From Eleusine coracana subsp. coracana (taxonomy: Eukaryota; Streptophyta; Magnoliopsida; Poales; Poaceae): a stretch of DNA of 64,000 bases. Position 1 is the stretch's first letter, and every line of letters starts with the position of its first letter. The position numbers and the translations under genes are program-made. The notes beneath the pieces were generated by a model, which saw only the letters and a list, made by a program, of their open reading frames with translations, did no database searches and was not told where the DNA came from. Below, piece after piece: positions 10,751-22,100 of this stretch. Location of the stretch: NCBI GenBank assembly GCA_032690845.1, contig CM064424.1, positions 36,221,511 through 36,285,510 on the forward strand. Reading direction: 5' to 3'.

Positions 10751-12130
10751 TTGGTGTCAATTGCCTTCCCACCACCGCACACCCCAGGCTTTGAGAGAGG
10801 CCCTATGAGACTCACCGCAGAGGCCAAGGTTGTTAGAGCGATAGTCACTAGGACTATCATCCCTAGGTCTGGCTATAGAGAGGAGTTCACTTTACTTCAC
10901 CAGTGGGTTGTAGCAGCTATTATATGGAGAGAGCAGTTTGACTTGGCAGATCTACTGATTAGAGAGATGGAGAAGGTTATCTCTGAGACAGTGGGAGGAC
11001 GTCACTTGGTCTATGCCCCTTATATTTGCTATCTTCTGAGGAGGATGGGCCTTGTGGCAGAGGAGCAGTACAAGGCGTTCCCTGAGGTGACCACCAGTTA
11101 CGCACCTCGAGTCCCAGGGGGATCGCAGACCGCCTAGAGTCAGTAGGTGGGAGAGGAGGAGCAGGAGCCACCGCCAGTCCCTCACGAGCAGGCAGCTCAT
11201 CCAAAGACAGTGCTTCCTGAGTCAGCAAGCACAAGAGCACCTCCCCAGCCTACAAGTTCACAGTCAGGAGACACTATCACTGTAGCAGCACTTGCAGGAC
11301 GCCTGAGGGAGTTCATTCAAAGCATAGCTGAGGATAGGCGTCAGATGATGCAGGTCATCAGGGGTCAGGCAGAGCTTCAGAGATAGCAGATGATGATGAT
11401 GACCACCCTGATGGTTCAGATGGCAGAGATGACTTAGAGGCAGGTAGGTCAGCAGCCAGGACCCTCAGTGTTTCCATAGTTCTAGCAGCTGTCAACTCAG
11501 TCAGGACCCTTCACTGCCTTGATGATAGCTCAGTCCAGCGGACTATCACTCTCAGGGGTTCTACCAACAGGGGGAGCAGGATAGACACTCTCTTCAGCTC
11601 AACTCTCCCTCGTGTCCACTTTCTCAGTGTCTGCGTTGTTTGTTTCACCGTCACACTCTTTGACTTCATAGATGGTAGGACCTTCCACCTCCCAGCACTT
11701 ACAAGTCAAGAGTTTGATCTTCTCAGACATAGTGCACACCACCCGTGCAGACTCCCAGCCAGCACCACAGTCAGCTACAGCTCCACCCTCCACTGCTACG
11801 GTTAGCACGCTCACACCTCAGGTAGCAGAGGATCTAGACCGCGGAGGCTTCTCATAGCAGGATGTGGTGGATCTCATCCTTCTCTAGACTTCAGCTTAGG
11901 AGACCGCCATAGTCACTCCAGCAGAGTAGGACAGAGGGTCTGAGTTGCCTGTTGACCTTGACTTCTTCGATCAGATGGATGCTCAGGCGGCACAGGCTCA
12001 GGGAGCGCAGTAGGATCCAGCACAGCAGCAGCCAAGAGCAGTGCCCTCAGAGGACGCTACCGCACCACTTCCTTCGACCACGAGCGCTTAGATGTTCATC
12101 TTCTTCCGCTTTTTGGTGTTTGTTGCCAAA
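10751..12130 (+). pseudogene. Env-like 3' ORF of a SIRE-clade Copia element (remnant)
   Basis: A readable stretch at 10790-11137 encodes a helical segment with LLHQWVVAAIIWREQFDLA and YAPYICYLLRRMGLVAEEQY. Several broken frames rich in Pro, Gln, Ser and Thr follow, as in the coiled, low-complexity tail of SIRE env-like proteins. Then come short GGGGGAG motifs and a polypurine tract. The position directly before a PPT, with no RT or RNase H, fits the extra 3' ORF of SIRE/Maximus elements (recalled family layout). Many stops; not functional. The rest of this Copia element is absent. The match is by style and context, not by search. Confidence 0.55.
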
Positions 12131-12729
12131 GGGAGAGAAGTAGTCTTAGGTGTAGGGGGAGTGGAGTGTGATCCTGTGCGATCGAGAGAGTAGCTTGTAT
12201 CTAGGGGGAGCATACACATACTTGTACATTGATTTTGAGAGTTAGATACATTTGGATCTTATTTTGATGGATTTATCGAGATGTTCGTGGATTTTGATGA
12301 GTCATGGTTTTCATTCGCTTGTGTTTGACTCATCTTGATCTCACTTGGTTTATATTCATATGCAGTGCTTGTCTTTCTTTGTTTTATCCTATTTGCCTAT
12401 GTATGATGACATGATGATGATTGCTTGCTCTTAATTCTTATGCATTGCCATGCTACCCTGCTGCATTTCATCTTTCATGTATTCCATTGCATGTATTCAT
12501 GCTTTTCTTATTAACCTATCATCACATGCATGCATTATCATCTAGAGTGTGCTTTTCTCTCTTTTCCTTTTATCTCTAGATGATGATTGATTGAGTAGGA
12601 CCTTGTGCGCTTCTCTCTTATGCTTTTGTGGTTCCTCTCGATCGTAGTATAGCTCTTTTAGCCCGGTTGTTTTTTGTTAAGATTATGATAAGTATTGGTT
12701 GTCATCAATCACCAAAAAGGGGGAGATTG
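12131..12729 (+). other. 3' noncoding region and polypurine tract of SIRE-clade fragment
   Basis: AT-rich noncoding sequence with short GGGGGAG runs (near 12203) ends in the purine tract AAAAAGGGGGAG at 12714-12725, typical of the plus-strand primer next to a Copia 3' LTR. The expected LTR is not there. Only a TGTAAGC-like start is visible before Gypsy gag sequence begins near 12747. Confidence 0.55.
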
Positions 12730-12746
12730 TAAGCTTCATGATCATT

Positions 12747-14156
12747 GATGAGTTGTGCAGGCAGTTTGTTGCCAACTTCCAAGCTACGTTCGACAGACCG
12801 GGGAATCACTGGGAACTCGCCAGGATCAAGCAGTGAGATCGGGAGCCATTGAGGGAATACATCCAGCGCTTCTGCCGAGTAAAAAACACCATCCCCAATA
12901 TCTCGGATGCTCAGGTTGTCGCTGCCTTTCAAGGAGGACTACGCGACGATGACTTGATCAAGAAGATTGGAAGACTGGACGCGGCTGGAGGTTTGTTGGC
13001 CAAGGAACTGTTCACCATGGCTGACAAGTATGCGGCTGGCAACTCGGATCTCTTTCAAGTTCGCCAATACAAAGATGAGGCACCACGGAATCGCAACCAG
13101 GCGGGACCGTCCAATTATAATAAGGACGGTGGCAGCAAGCGCAAGCCGGACCGAATGGTGGCCAACACAGAGTGCCCCAACCGGAGAAGGCAGGTCACTC
13201 AAGACGACTTCGACAAAATGTTGGATGGTCCTTGCTTGCTTCATGACAGAGCACATAAGGCCAGAGAGTGCTTCAAGTTGAAGAACTTCGTGCATCACGC
13301 ATTGAAGGTCTGCAAAGATTGCCCTTGGGTCCCCAAAGGTGGCAGAAAGGACGCTGATAAGGACAACGAGGAGGAAGATAAGGAGGAATTTCAAGATCCC
13401 GAGCGCGAGGTCAACTATATCTGCGGAAGGTCCACGGCAGACTCTAAGCGTCAGCAGAAGATCTTCTATAGGGAGGTTCACTCGGTCTCGCCAGCAGTGC
13501 CTCACTATCTACGGTGGTCTGAGGTCCCGATCACATTTGATCGATCGGACCACCCGGATCACATTCCTAGACCCGGAAAATACCCACTAGTACTAACACC
13601 AACCGTAAACCGAGTCCGGTTGAATAGGGTTCTGGTGGATGGTGGTAGTAGTCTGGACATCCTTTTTGTGAAAACCTTCAAGGAGCTCGGCATACCTCTA
13701 ACTGACCTCAAGCCCAGTAGATCACCGTTTCATGGTGTGATCCCTGGCATGCAGACAAACCCACTAGGGAAAATCACTCTGCCCGTAACGTTCGGTACTC
13801 GGGAGAACTACAGAACGGAGCGCATCGCCTTCAAGGTCGCAGATCTGGACTCCACCTATCATGCCATCATAGGGCGGCCGGCCATAGCCAAGTTCATGGC
13901 CATACCCCACTACCCGTACATGATGATGAAGCTTCCGGGGCCAAACGGAGTCATCTCACTCCATTCGGATGTCCGTACCTCGTATGACTGCGACAACCGG
14001 AGCTGTGAGCTGACTGAGAAGAAGGTGGCGGCATCAGAACTCGATAAGCTAAAGATGGAGATTGCGAAGGCGGAGGAGGCCATGCTCAACTCGCCTCCTA
14101 AGAAGACGTTGAAGGCCACGGTGCAAGCGAAAGCCCTGGAGTCAAAGAAGATATAG
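12747..14156 (+). pseudogene. Tat-type gag (C-terminal part) and aspartic protease
   Basis: Gag is entered mid-domain (ELCRQFVANFQATF), meets one TGA at 12836-12838 (a CGA-to-TGA type change), then stays open for more than 430 residues to the stop at 14154. Visible parts: Retrotrans_gag core (LREYIQRFCRVKNTIPNISD near 12850-12910), a basic linker, a Cys/His-poor CLLHDRAHKARECF segment, and the protease with LVDGGSSLDILF near 13634-13670. The catalytic motif is D-G-G rather than D-S/T-G. IIGRPAIAKF near 13868 marks the protease C-terminus. The upstream gag and leader were lost at the junction with the SIRE fragment. Confidence 0.85.
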
Positions 14157-15590
14157 TTAGATGCTAGTGATGTATCCAAGACCACCAATATTGGGGTCAA
14201 TTTAAGTGATAAATAGGAAAGCGTGCTCATCCTTTTTCTTCGAAATAATAAAGACATATTTGCATGGAAGCCCTCGGATATGCCGGGTGTTCCAAGGGAA
14301 AAGGCTGAGCACAAACTTCACGTTCGAGACAATGCTAAACCCGTGAGGCAGCGACTTAGATGATTTTTGCAAGACCGAAAGGACGCGATTAGGAAAGAAA
14401 TCGGCCGATTATTGGCAGCCGGTTTTATTAAAGAAGTCTTTCACCCCGACTGGTTAGCTAATCCGGTTCTAGTAAGAAAGAAAAATAAGGAGTGGCAAAT
14501 ATGCGTGGATTACACCGGCCTTAACTAGGCTTGTCCCAAAGACCCGTTCACTCTCCCTCGCATAGATCAAGTGGTCGACTCAACGGTAGGATGTGCCTTG
14601 TTGTGCTTCCTAGATGCTTATTCGGGGTACCATCAGATTCCCTTAAACGAAGCAGATCAGCTTAAAACATCATTCATCATGCTGTTCTGGGCCTTCTGTT
14701 ATACGACAATGCCACCTACCAGGGACTATGCAGCAATGCCTGGATGACCAAATCGGGAAGAATGCGGAGGCTTCTGTTGATGATGTGGTAGTCAAAAGCC
14801 GACTCGCTTCCAACTTGATATCCGACCTAGATGAAACATTTAGCAATCTTCGCAAGTACAACATGAAGCTAAACCACGAAAAATGCATATTTGGCGTTCC
14901 GTCAGGAAAACTACTTGATTTTCTGGTCTCACATCGAGGAATAGAGGCAAATCCAGAAGAAGTCAATGCCATATTGCGATTGGGGCACCCACACTCACAA
15001 AAAGACGTCCAGAAGTTAAATGGTTGTATGGCAGCACTCAGTCGGTTCGTGTCGAGACTTGGCGTCCGCGGACTACCCTTCTTTCGACTACTTAAAAAGA
15101 AAGATCCCTTCGTATGGGATGATGAGGCGTAGAAGGCTTTGGATGAATTTAAGGGTTACATTAGTGGCCCGCTAGTGTTAACGCCCCTAGAGAAGAAGGA
15201 AACTTTGCAGCTGTATATCTCCGCAACCACAAACATCGTCAGCACGGTTCTAGCAGTGGAGAGAGCAGAGGATGGCAAGGCTCAAAGCGTACAACGGCCG
15301 GTTTACTTTGTCAGCGAGGTCCTATCAGAATCAAAGGTATGATATTTCCAGCTTCAGAAGCTAGTTTATGCCTTGTTGATGACATCTCGCAAGTTAAAGC
15401 ATTACTTCGAAGACCACCCTATCGAGGTCCATACGCCCTTCAGGCTGGGCGAGCTCCTTCACAACTGAGAAGCAACCGGAAAGATCACCAAGTGGGCCGT
15501 CGAACTAGGGTCATATGATATCACCTACAAGCCCCGCGACGCGATCAAGGGCCAAGCATTATCTGACTTCATTGCCGAGTGGACCGAGTT
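14157..15590 (+). pseudogene. Tat-type reverse transcriptase and RNase H (broken)
   Basis: The RT begins with NNKDIFAWKPSDMPGVP, and continues through RKKNKEWQICVDYTGLN and LLCFLDAYSGYHQIPL. A frameshift at about 14690-14730 removes the conserved PFGLKNAGATYQR-type segment. The active-site box reads ASVDDVVVKS (near 14773-14800), so the usual Tyr before VDD is Ser. The thumb and RNase H follow (LETL-like LQLYISATTNIVS, RPVYFVSEVL, KLKHYF). In-frame stops occur after VRQRLR, GLN, DDEA, SESKV and LLHN; several fit CGA-to-TGA or CAG-to-TAG changes. Cannot be active. Confidence 0.85.
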
Positions 15591-16050
15591 AGAGTTACCA
15601 CCCACGCCGAAGGAATTGAGTTATTGGACAATGACGTTTGATGGTTCCCTACAACTGGAGGGAGCAGGAGCAGGGGTGGTATTGGTATCTCCGGATGGCG
15701 CCAAGTTACGATACGTGCTCCATATGTACTTCCGCGCCTCCAACAATGCAGTAGAATATGAAGCTCTGTTGCACGGGCTTCGAACAGCCATATCACTCAG
15801 CGTTAAAAGGCTTAGCATCTCCGTCGACTAGGCGCTAGTGATTAACCAGGTCACAAAGGAGTGGTATTGTTCCCACGATAGCATGACAACGTACTGTACT
15901 AAAGTTCGGAAGCTAGAAGACAAGTTTGATGGCATCGAGTACAAGCACATCCTTCGGATGTTCAACGAAGAGGCGAACGAGCTGGCCAAGCTTGGGTCCA
16001 GCAGAGCGAAAATACCTGATGGGGTATTCCTCGGTGATTTATATAAGCCA
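15591..16050 (+). pseudogene. Second (archaeal-like) RNase H domain of Tat element
   Basis: After the first RNase H the frame continues into a second RNase H fold: TMTFDGSLQLEGAGAGVVL (first catalytic Asp near 15637), ASNNAVEYEALLHGL (catalytic Glu) and LSISVD (second Asp, directly followed by a TAG at 15829-15831). NEEANELAKLGSS forms the C-terminal helix. The DGS-E-D spacing and position before integrase match the extra aRNH domain of Tat elements. One stop breaks it. Confidence 0.8.
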
Positions 16051-17335
16051 TCTGCACTAACCCAGCAAACTATGGTACAGTCCGCTACAAACGATGAAGC
16101 AATTTCCCAGGTCGCCATCATCCAGGTAGATTGGAGAACTCCATTCGTCGAATACTTGGATCATGGTAAGCCGCCAGCCGACAAAGAAGAAGCCCTCCAT
16201 GTCATTTGCAAATCTAAATCATACTTCATGGTAGATCACCTTCTGTACAAGCAATGCCCATACGGTGTGCTAATGAAATGCTTATCGCAAGAGGAGGGGG
16301 TGGTGATATTAAAAGAAATTCATGCTGGCATATGCGGCAACCATGCGGGTCCATCCACAATATCAAGGAAGGCAATGAGACGGGGATTTTATTGGACGAC
16401 CATCGGCGCGGATGCTAAAGATATTGTCCGAAAGTGCGAGGGTTGTCAATTTTTTGCCCGTCAGATGCACGTACTGGCCACCGAACTTCAGAACATTCCC
16501 ATAACATGGCCGTTCGCAGTATGGGGATTAGACATTGTGGGTCCTTTCCAGAAGGCTCAAGGCAGTTTTACTCACCTATTCGTGGCGGTGGACAAATTTT
16601 CTAAGTGGATCGAGACAAAATCGTTTGGTAAAATTTTGGCTAAAAAGGCTGTTGAATTCATGACTGAAATAGTCACTCGCTTTGGTGCCCCACACAAGAT
16701 AATTACCGACAATAGTACTCAGTTCATGGCACAAGAATTCAAGGATTTTGCAGCTCGGGTCGGCTTCAAGATTGGGTATGCTTCACCAGCCCATCCGCAA
16801 AGCAACGGCCAAGTTGAAAGATCAAATGGCCTATTGCTTTCAGGGATCAAGCCTTGCATTTTTGACAGACTCAAAAAATACACTCTACGGTGGGTTTGAG
16901 AGTTGCCTTCGGTGTTGTGGGGTCTTAGGACCAATGTTAGCCGAGCCACGGGTCTTTCCCCCTTTTCATTGGTCTATGGATCCGAAGCAATGTTACCAAC
17001 CGAAGTGTTGTTCGCTCCTCCAAGTGTGATAGCGTACGATGAAAACGTGTCCAACGATTGTCGATGTGATGACCTGCTGATGCTAGAAGAACAAACGAAT
17101 GTCGTATTGATCTAGTCGGCAAAATATCAGCAAAGCCTTCGGCGCTATCATGACAAGAAAGTTCGATCTCGAGACCTTTCGGTCGGCGACTTGGTGTTAA
17201 AGCAAGTCCAAACTACGGTTGGTAAGCATAAATTGTCAGCTCCTTGGGAAGGTCCTTTTATTATAAAGGAGGTCACTTAGCCAGGTGCATATCGACTGAT
17301 GCGCAAGGACGGGTCAGACCTCCCCAGCTCCTAGA
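16051..17335 (+). pseudogene. Tat-type integrase (broken by stops)
   Basis: Zinc-binding HHCC module at 16320-16446 (HAGICGNHAG ... CEGCQFF). Catalytic core with D in VWGLDIVGPF (near 16530), D in IITDNSTQF (near 16706) and E in NGQVERSNG (near 16812), so the DDE triad survives. A TGA at 16897-16899, a TAG near 17113, another near 17278 and a TAG in the final SSW-like motif near 17332 interrupt the C-terminal domain (RYHDKKVRSR, VGDLVLKQV, PGAYRL). The end matches the usual Tat pol terminus. Confidence 0.85.
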
Positions 17336-17737
17336 ATATATCTCAGTTATGTTGTTTCTATGCTTAGTTTTCATAGTTTACTGTTATTTGTACATCCTTG
17401 TATTTCTCATTATAATATATATGTACACTATGGTCATGATGTTTCATAATACAATTTATGATTCCTGTGAAATGCTTCGTTAAAACATGACCTAAACTTT
17501 GATTCTTGGTATTACCGTAACTCGTACATGTCGACCAAGCGGGTTTCTTAGTACCCAGGGTTCATGTCGTCTGTTGGGGACCAAGGGAATTTTCCTGATT
17601 CGCATATGCTTGACTGAGTGGGTTCTTAGTCCCCATCGTTCATGTCGGTTATCGGGAAAATTTCTTAGAGTGCTGGCATGAGTTTTGTGTTGGTTGTGAG
17701 TGCTAGACACGAGTTCATACAATACATAAACGAAGCA
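17336..17737 (+). other. Noncoding sequence downstream of Tat integrase
   Basis: About 400 bases, AT-rich at first, with repeated GGGTTTCTTAGT/GGGTTCTTAGT and TTCATGTCG motifs spaced about 75-85 bases apart (17540-17660), a short degenerate tandem repeat. It belongs to the Tat element: after the nested Copia the same element resumes at 25070. Confidence 0.5.
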
Positions 17738-17742
17738 GTATG
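17738..17742. repeat. Target site duplication GTATG (left) of nested Copia
   Basis: GTATG directly before the LTR start TGTTGGGG at 17743. An identical GTATG follows the right LTR end CCAACA at 25065-25069. Five bases is the usual Copia target duplication and proves insertion into the Tat element. Confidence 0.95.
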
Positions 17743-18252
17743 TGTTGGGGAACGGGTAGGCTACGATAGCATATAAAATTTCTACCGTTCAACCAGGAAA
17801 CCTTGCAAGAGAGGATCATGGATCGTTACCACTAGACGCGCAGGCGGAGCGGAAGCGAATGTTGGAGCAGCTCGATCCAACGTAGTCGTGCGTCGGTGTA
17901 GAGGAAGTAGTCGATCACGTCAATCGTCTCCTTCTAGTCCAGCCGTCGGCACCGCAGCAGCAGCAGCGCCTCCTCGCGGTATCCACACGTACGGGGTTGG
18001 AGCACCGTGCGCGGCGTGCTAGCACCGGCAACACGGTTAGGGTTTTGTGGGCGAGAAAGAGGAGCACGACGGCTAGGGTTAAGGACTGGTGGAATCACCT
18101 GCGCCTTAAGCCCCTCCTCCACTTAAATAGACCCTTCTAATGGGCCTCGACTAGTTGGCCCATTAGTGTACTAATTCCTCACACGGATCAATATCCGTAT
18201 GACCCTCACATACGGATCAAATCCGTATTGTCTCTTGGGCATATCTCCAACA
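17743..18252 (-). repeat. 3' LTR of the nested Copia element
   Basis: 510 bp, TG...CA ends, near identical to 24555-25064. In element orientation the U3 part carries two adjacent imperfect inverted repeats of the form ATACGGAT...ATCCGTAT (plus-strand 18182-18230). Being the 3' LTR, it supplies the poly(A) region. The adjacent polypurine-rich stretch GCAAGTGGGAGAT (minus strand) is at 18253-18265. Confidence 0.95.
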
Positions 18253-19186
18253 ATCTCCCACTTGCACTAGAGACAATCACATAGGCAAGCGATGTTCCAA
18301 CCCGTTAAGTGTGTGACCCGTTAGGTTCACATGTACACGACAATGATGTGAAAACCATTTTTCAAATCATAAATCAATAGCGGCACCTAGCAGCACATAC
18401 TGATTCTCGTGTACACATAAAGATCATATCAGCTGAACCTTTGACATACGCAGTCAGCGATCCCTTTGCCTCACGATATTAGTCAAGCTTAAGGCAAGAT
18501 ACGTGCCATCCCTATAATAGCTCGACCATTCACTCGAACGTCTAGTGGATTTATCATGACTAACTTTTAGTCATTATGATTAACTTTTAATCACATTGGC
18601 ATGGCCATGCACTTCTAAATCCATCTAACTCGAGGGGCCCAGAGATATCTCTCTTGTTATTAGGAGGGGCAAATTCCATCTTGACCGCTCACACCCCACG
18701 ACATGTTTCATAGCATACCCGAAAATTACCTTTATAACTACCCAGTTACGGAATAGCGTTTGGTAATCCCTAAATATGCTATTACACATTCTGGGAATCA
18801 ATAACAATCTCAGGTCTAAGGATCCCAAAGGTACATCATACAAGACAACAATTGATGACACAATAATAACATCTCAGCAAAGTCTATTAGTGGGTCAGTC
18901 CAACACTATGTTCTCCAACATGTGTTCACATTATTGATTTGATATCTCCATATCAATGATCTGTGAAACACGATCATCAACCAATACATGTGCTAGTCCA
19001 TGAATCATTATTGTCCAACACAATGATAAGGAACTAGGGATCATTTAGGATAATATTATAAAAGAACAATGAGTTTCACAAACAAGTCACGCACTTGTCA
19101 ATCAATGCAATAATTATTATCCATAGAACAGAATAACACTTTATTCAATCACACATAAACATAGACATTACACAATCTCTCATACA
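18253..19186 (-). other. 3' noncoding region of nested Copia
   Basis: About 930 bases between the gag-pol stop and the 3' LTR, with no reading frame of note. The first 13 bases next to the LTR read GCAAGTGGGAGAT on the minus strand and are the probable polypurine tract. Confidence 0.7.
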
Positions 19187-22100
19187 TTAATCATGCAGAT
19201 ATCTAATACCCATGGATCTCATATGTGCCTCATGCTTGGGCTGAGAGAGAGGTTTTGTCAACGGATCAGCGATGTTTGAGTCCGTGTGCACCTTGCATAT
19301 CTTGACATCACCTTGAGCGACGATGTCCCGAATAAGATGATAACGCCGTAGTACGTGTTTGTTCTTTTGATGCGCTCTAGGCTCCTTGGCTTGCGCAATG
19401 GCACCACTATTATCACAATAGAGGTCCATTGGACTGGATGCACTAGGAACCACACCCAACTCAGAAACAAATTTTCTGATCCAAACAGCTTCCTTTGCAG
19501 CTTCTGAAGCGGCAAGGTACTCAGCCTCCGTTGTTGAGTCAGCAACCGTATCATGCTTGGAACTCTTCCAGCTCACCGCACCTCCATTGAGGCAAAACAC
19601 ATATCCAGATTGCGATCTCGAATCGTCTTTGTCGGTTTGGAAGCTAGCATCAGTGTAACCATTTACAACGAGCTCTTCCTCACCTCCATAGACTAGGAAC
19701 ATACCCATAGTCCTTCTTAAGTACTTTAGGATATTCTTATTAGCTCCCCAATGAGCTTCTCCTGGATTTGACTGGTATCTGCTCACAGCACTAAGAGCGT
19801 AGGCTACATCTGGGCGAGTACTTATCATGGCATACATGATGGACCCAACAGCCGAAGCATATGGAATCGCTCTCATTTTCTCTTGCTCATCTGGTGTCGA
19901 GGGACACTGAGTCTTGCTAAGAGAAACCCCATGTGACATGGGCAAGAAACCTTTCTTGGAATCCTGCATATTGAACTGTTTCAATACCTTGTCAATGTAC
20001 GTGTCTTGGCTTAATCCAATTATCCTCTTTGATCTATCTCTATAGATCTTAATGCCCAAAATGTAAGCTGCCTCTCCTAAGTCCTTCATTGAGAAACTCT
20101 TTCTCAAAGAAGTCTTAACAGCTTCAAGCATTGGAATATCATTACCGATCAGCAATATGTCATCCACATAAAGGACCAGAAAGACAAGCGCTCTCCCACT
20201 AGCCCTTTTGTAAACACAAGGCTCTTCTTCGTTTTTAATGAAGCCAAACCCTTTGACTACCTCATCAAAGCGAAGATTCCAACTCCGAGATGCTTGCTTT
20301 AGTCCATAAATGGACTTTTGAAGCTTGCATATCTTCCTAGCATTTTGTGGATCGACAAAAACTTCAGGTTGTGTCATGTACACATCCTCACTTAGGTTTC
20401 CATTAAGGAAAGCCGTTTTGACATCCATTTGCCATATCTCATAATCATAAAATGCGGCAATTGCTAGAAGGATCCGTATAGACTTTAGCATAGCGACGGG
20501 CGAGAAGGTCTCATCATAATCAACCCCTTGAATTTGCTTAAAACCTTTCGCCACCAATCGTGCCTTATAGATGTGAACATTTCCATCCATGTCTATCTTT
20601 TTCTTAAAAACCCATTTACACTCAATGGTTTTTACACCATCAGGCGGATCTATCAAGTTCCAAACTTGATTTTCTCTCATGGATTCTAATTCGGATCTCA
20701 TGGCTCCAAGCCATTTCTCAGAGTCCGGTCCCATCATTGCTTCACTGTAAGTCTTAGGCTCATCATTGTCTACCAATAATATGTCTCGCTGCCCCGTGGT
20801 TAGGAGCATGAACTTTTCAGGAGCGCGACGTGCCCTTTCTGACCTACGCGGGGCTGGTGTTTCAACAATTGGTTCAACAACAATTTGTTCATCCAATTGT
20901 GGTATAGCGGAAGAAGAAACATTTTCTGGAGCTTCTTGAACTTCTTCAAGTTGCACCGTTCTCCCACTTACCCTTTTGGAGAGAAACTCTTTCTCTAGAA
21001 AAACACCATTACGAGCGACAAACACTTTGCCCTCTTCCCGGTTGTAGAAATAATAACCTTTGGTTTCCCTAGGGTATCCTACAAAGAAGCATTTATCAGA
21101 CTTGGAAGAAAGCTTATCAGACGTCATACGTTTTACATAAGCCTCACATCCCCAAATCTTAAGAAAAGACAACCCGGGACGCTTCCCAGTCCATATCTCA
21201 TATGGTGTCCTTTCCACGGATTTAGATGGAACCCTATTAAGTGTGAAAGCGGCAGTTTCTAGAGCGTATCCCCAGAAGGACAATGGAAGATCACTTTGGC
21301 TCATCATAGACCTAACCATGTCTAACAAGGTTCGGTTCTTCCGTTCGGATACTCCATTCCATTGGGGCGTTCCTGGCGGAGTCCATTGTGGAACAATTCC
21401 ACATTGCTTTAGATGTTCACCAAATTCATGGCTCAAATATTCACCACCACGATCAGATCGTAGGCGTTTAATAGTCTTGCCCAATTGATTTTGTACTTCA
21501 TTTTGAAATTCTTTGAACTTTTCAAAGGATTCAGACTTATGCCTCATGAAGTAGATGTAACCATATCTACTAAAGTCGTCGGTAAAAGTTATGAAGTACT
21601 GAAAACCACCTCTGGCCGTGCAACTAATTGGTCCACATACATCCGTATGTACAAGTCCCAATAGTTCACTCGCCCTTCCACTATTTCCTGTGAAAGGCGA
21701 CTTAGTCATTTTGCCAAGTAAACAAGATTCACATGTATCAATTGATTCAAAATCAAAATAACTTAGAAGACCATCTGTATGGAGTTTCTTTATGCGCTTC
21801 TCATTTATATGACCTAAACGACAATGCCAAGTATACGTGGGATTCAAATCATTAGGCTTGAGCCTTTTCGCATCAATGTTATAAATAGGCTTATTCTCAA
21901 GATCTAAGTAATATAATCCATTCACCAATGGGCAATTACCATAGAGAATATTATTCAAATAAATGGAACAACACTTGTTCCTTATTATGACCTCATAACC
22001 ATCATCTTCCTCCAAACATTTTGAAGAAATAATGTTTTTTCCTAAGGCGGGAATATAATAACAATTATTTAACTCCAAAACTAATCCTGATGGTAATGAA

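Noticed and set aside
17934..18122. Small minus-strand frame repeated exactly at 24746-24934
   Set aside because: It is the same LTR segment in both LTRs, not a duplicated gene.
21243..21488. Plus-strand frames opposite the Copia gag-pol
   Set aside because: Shadow frames of an intact coding sequence on the other strand.
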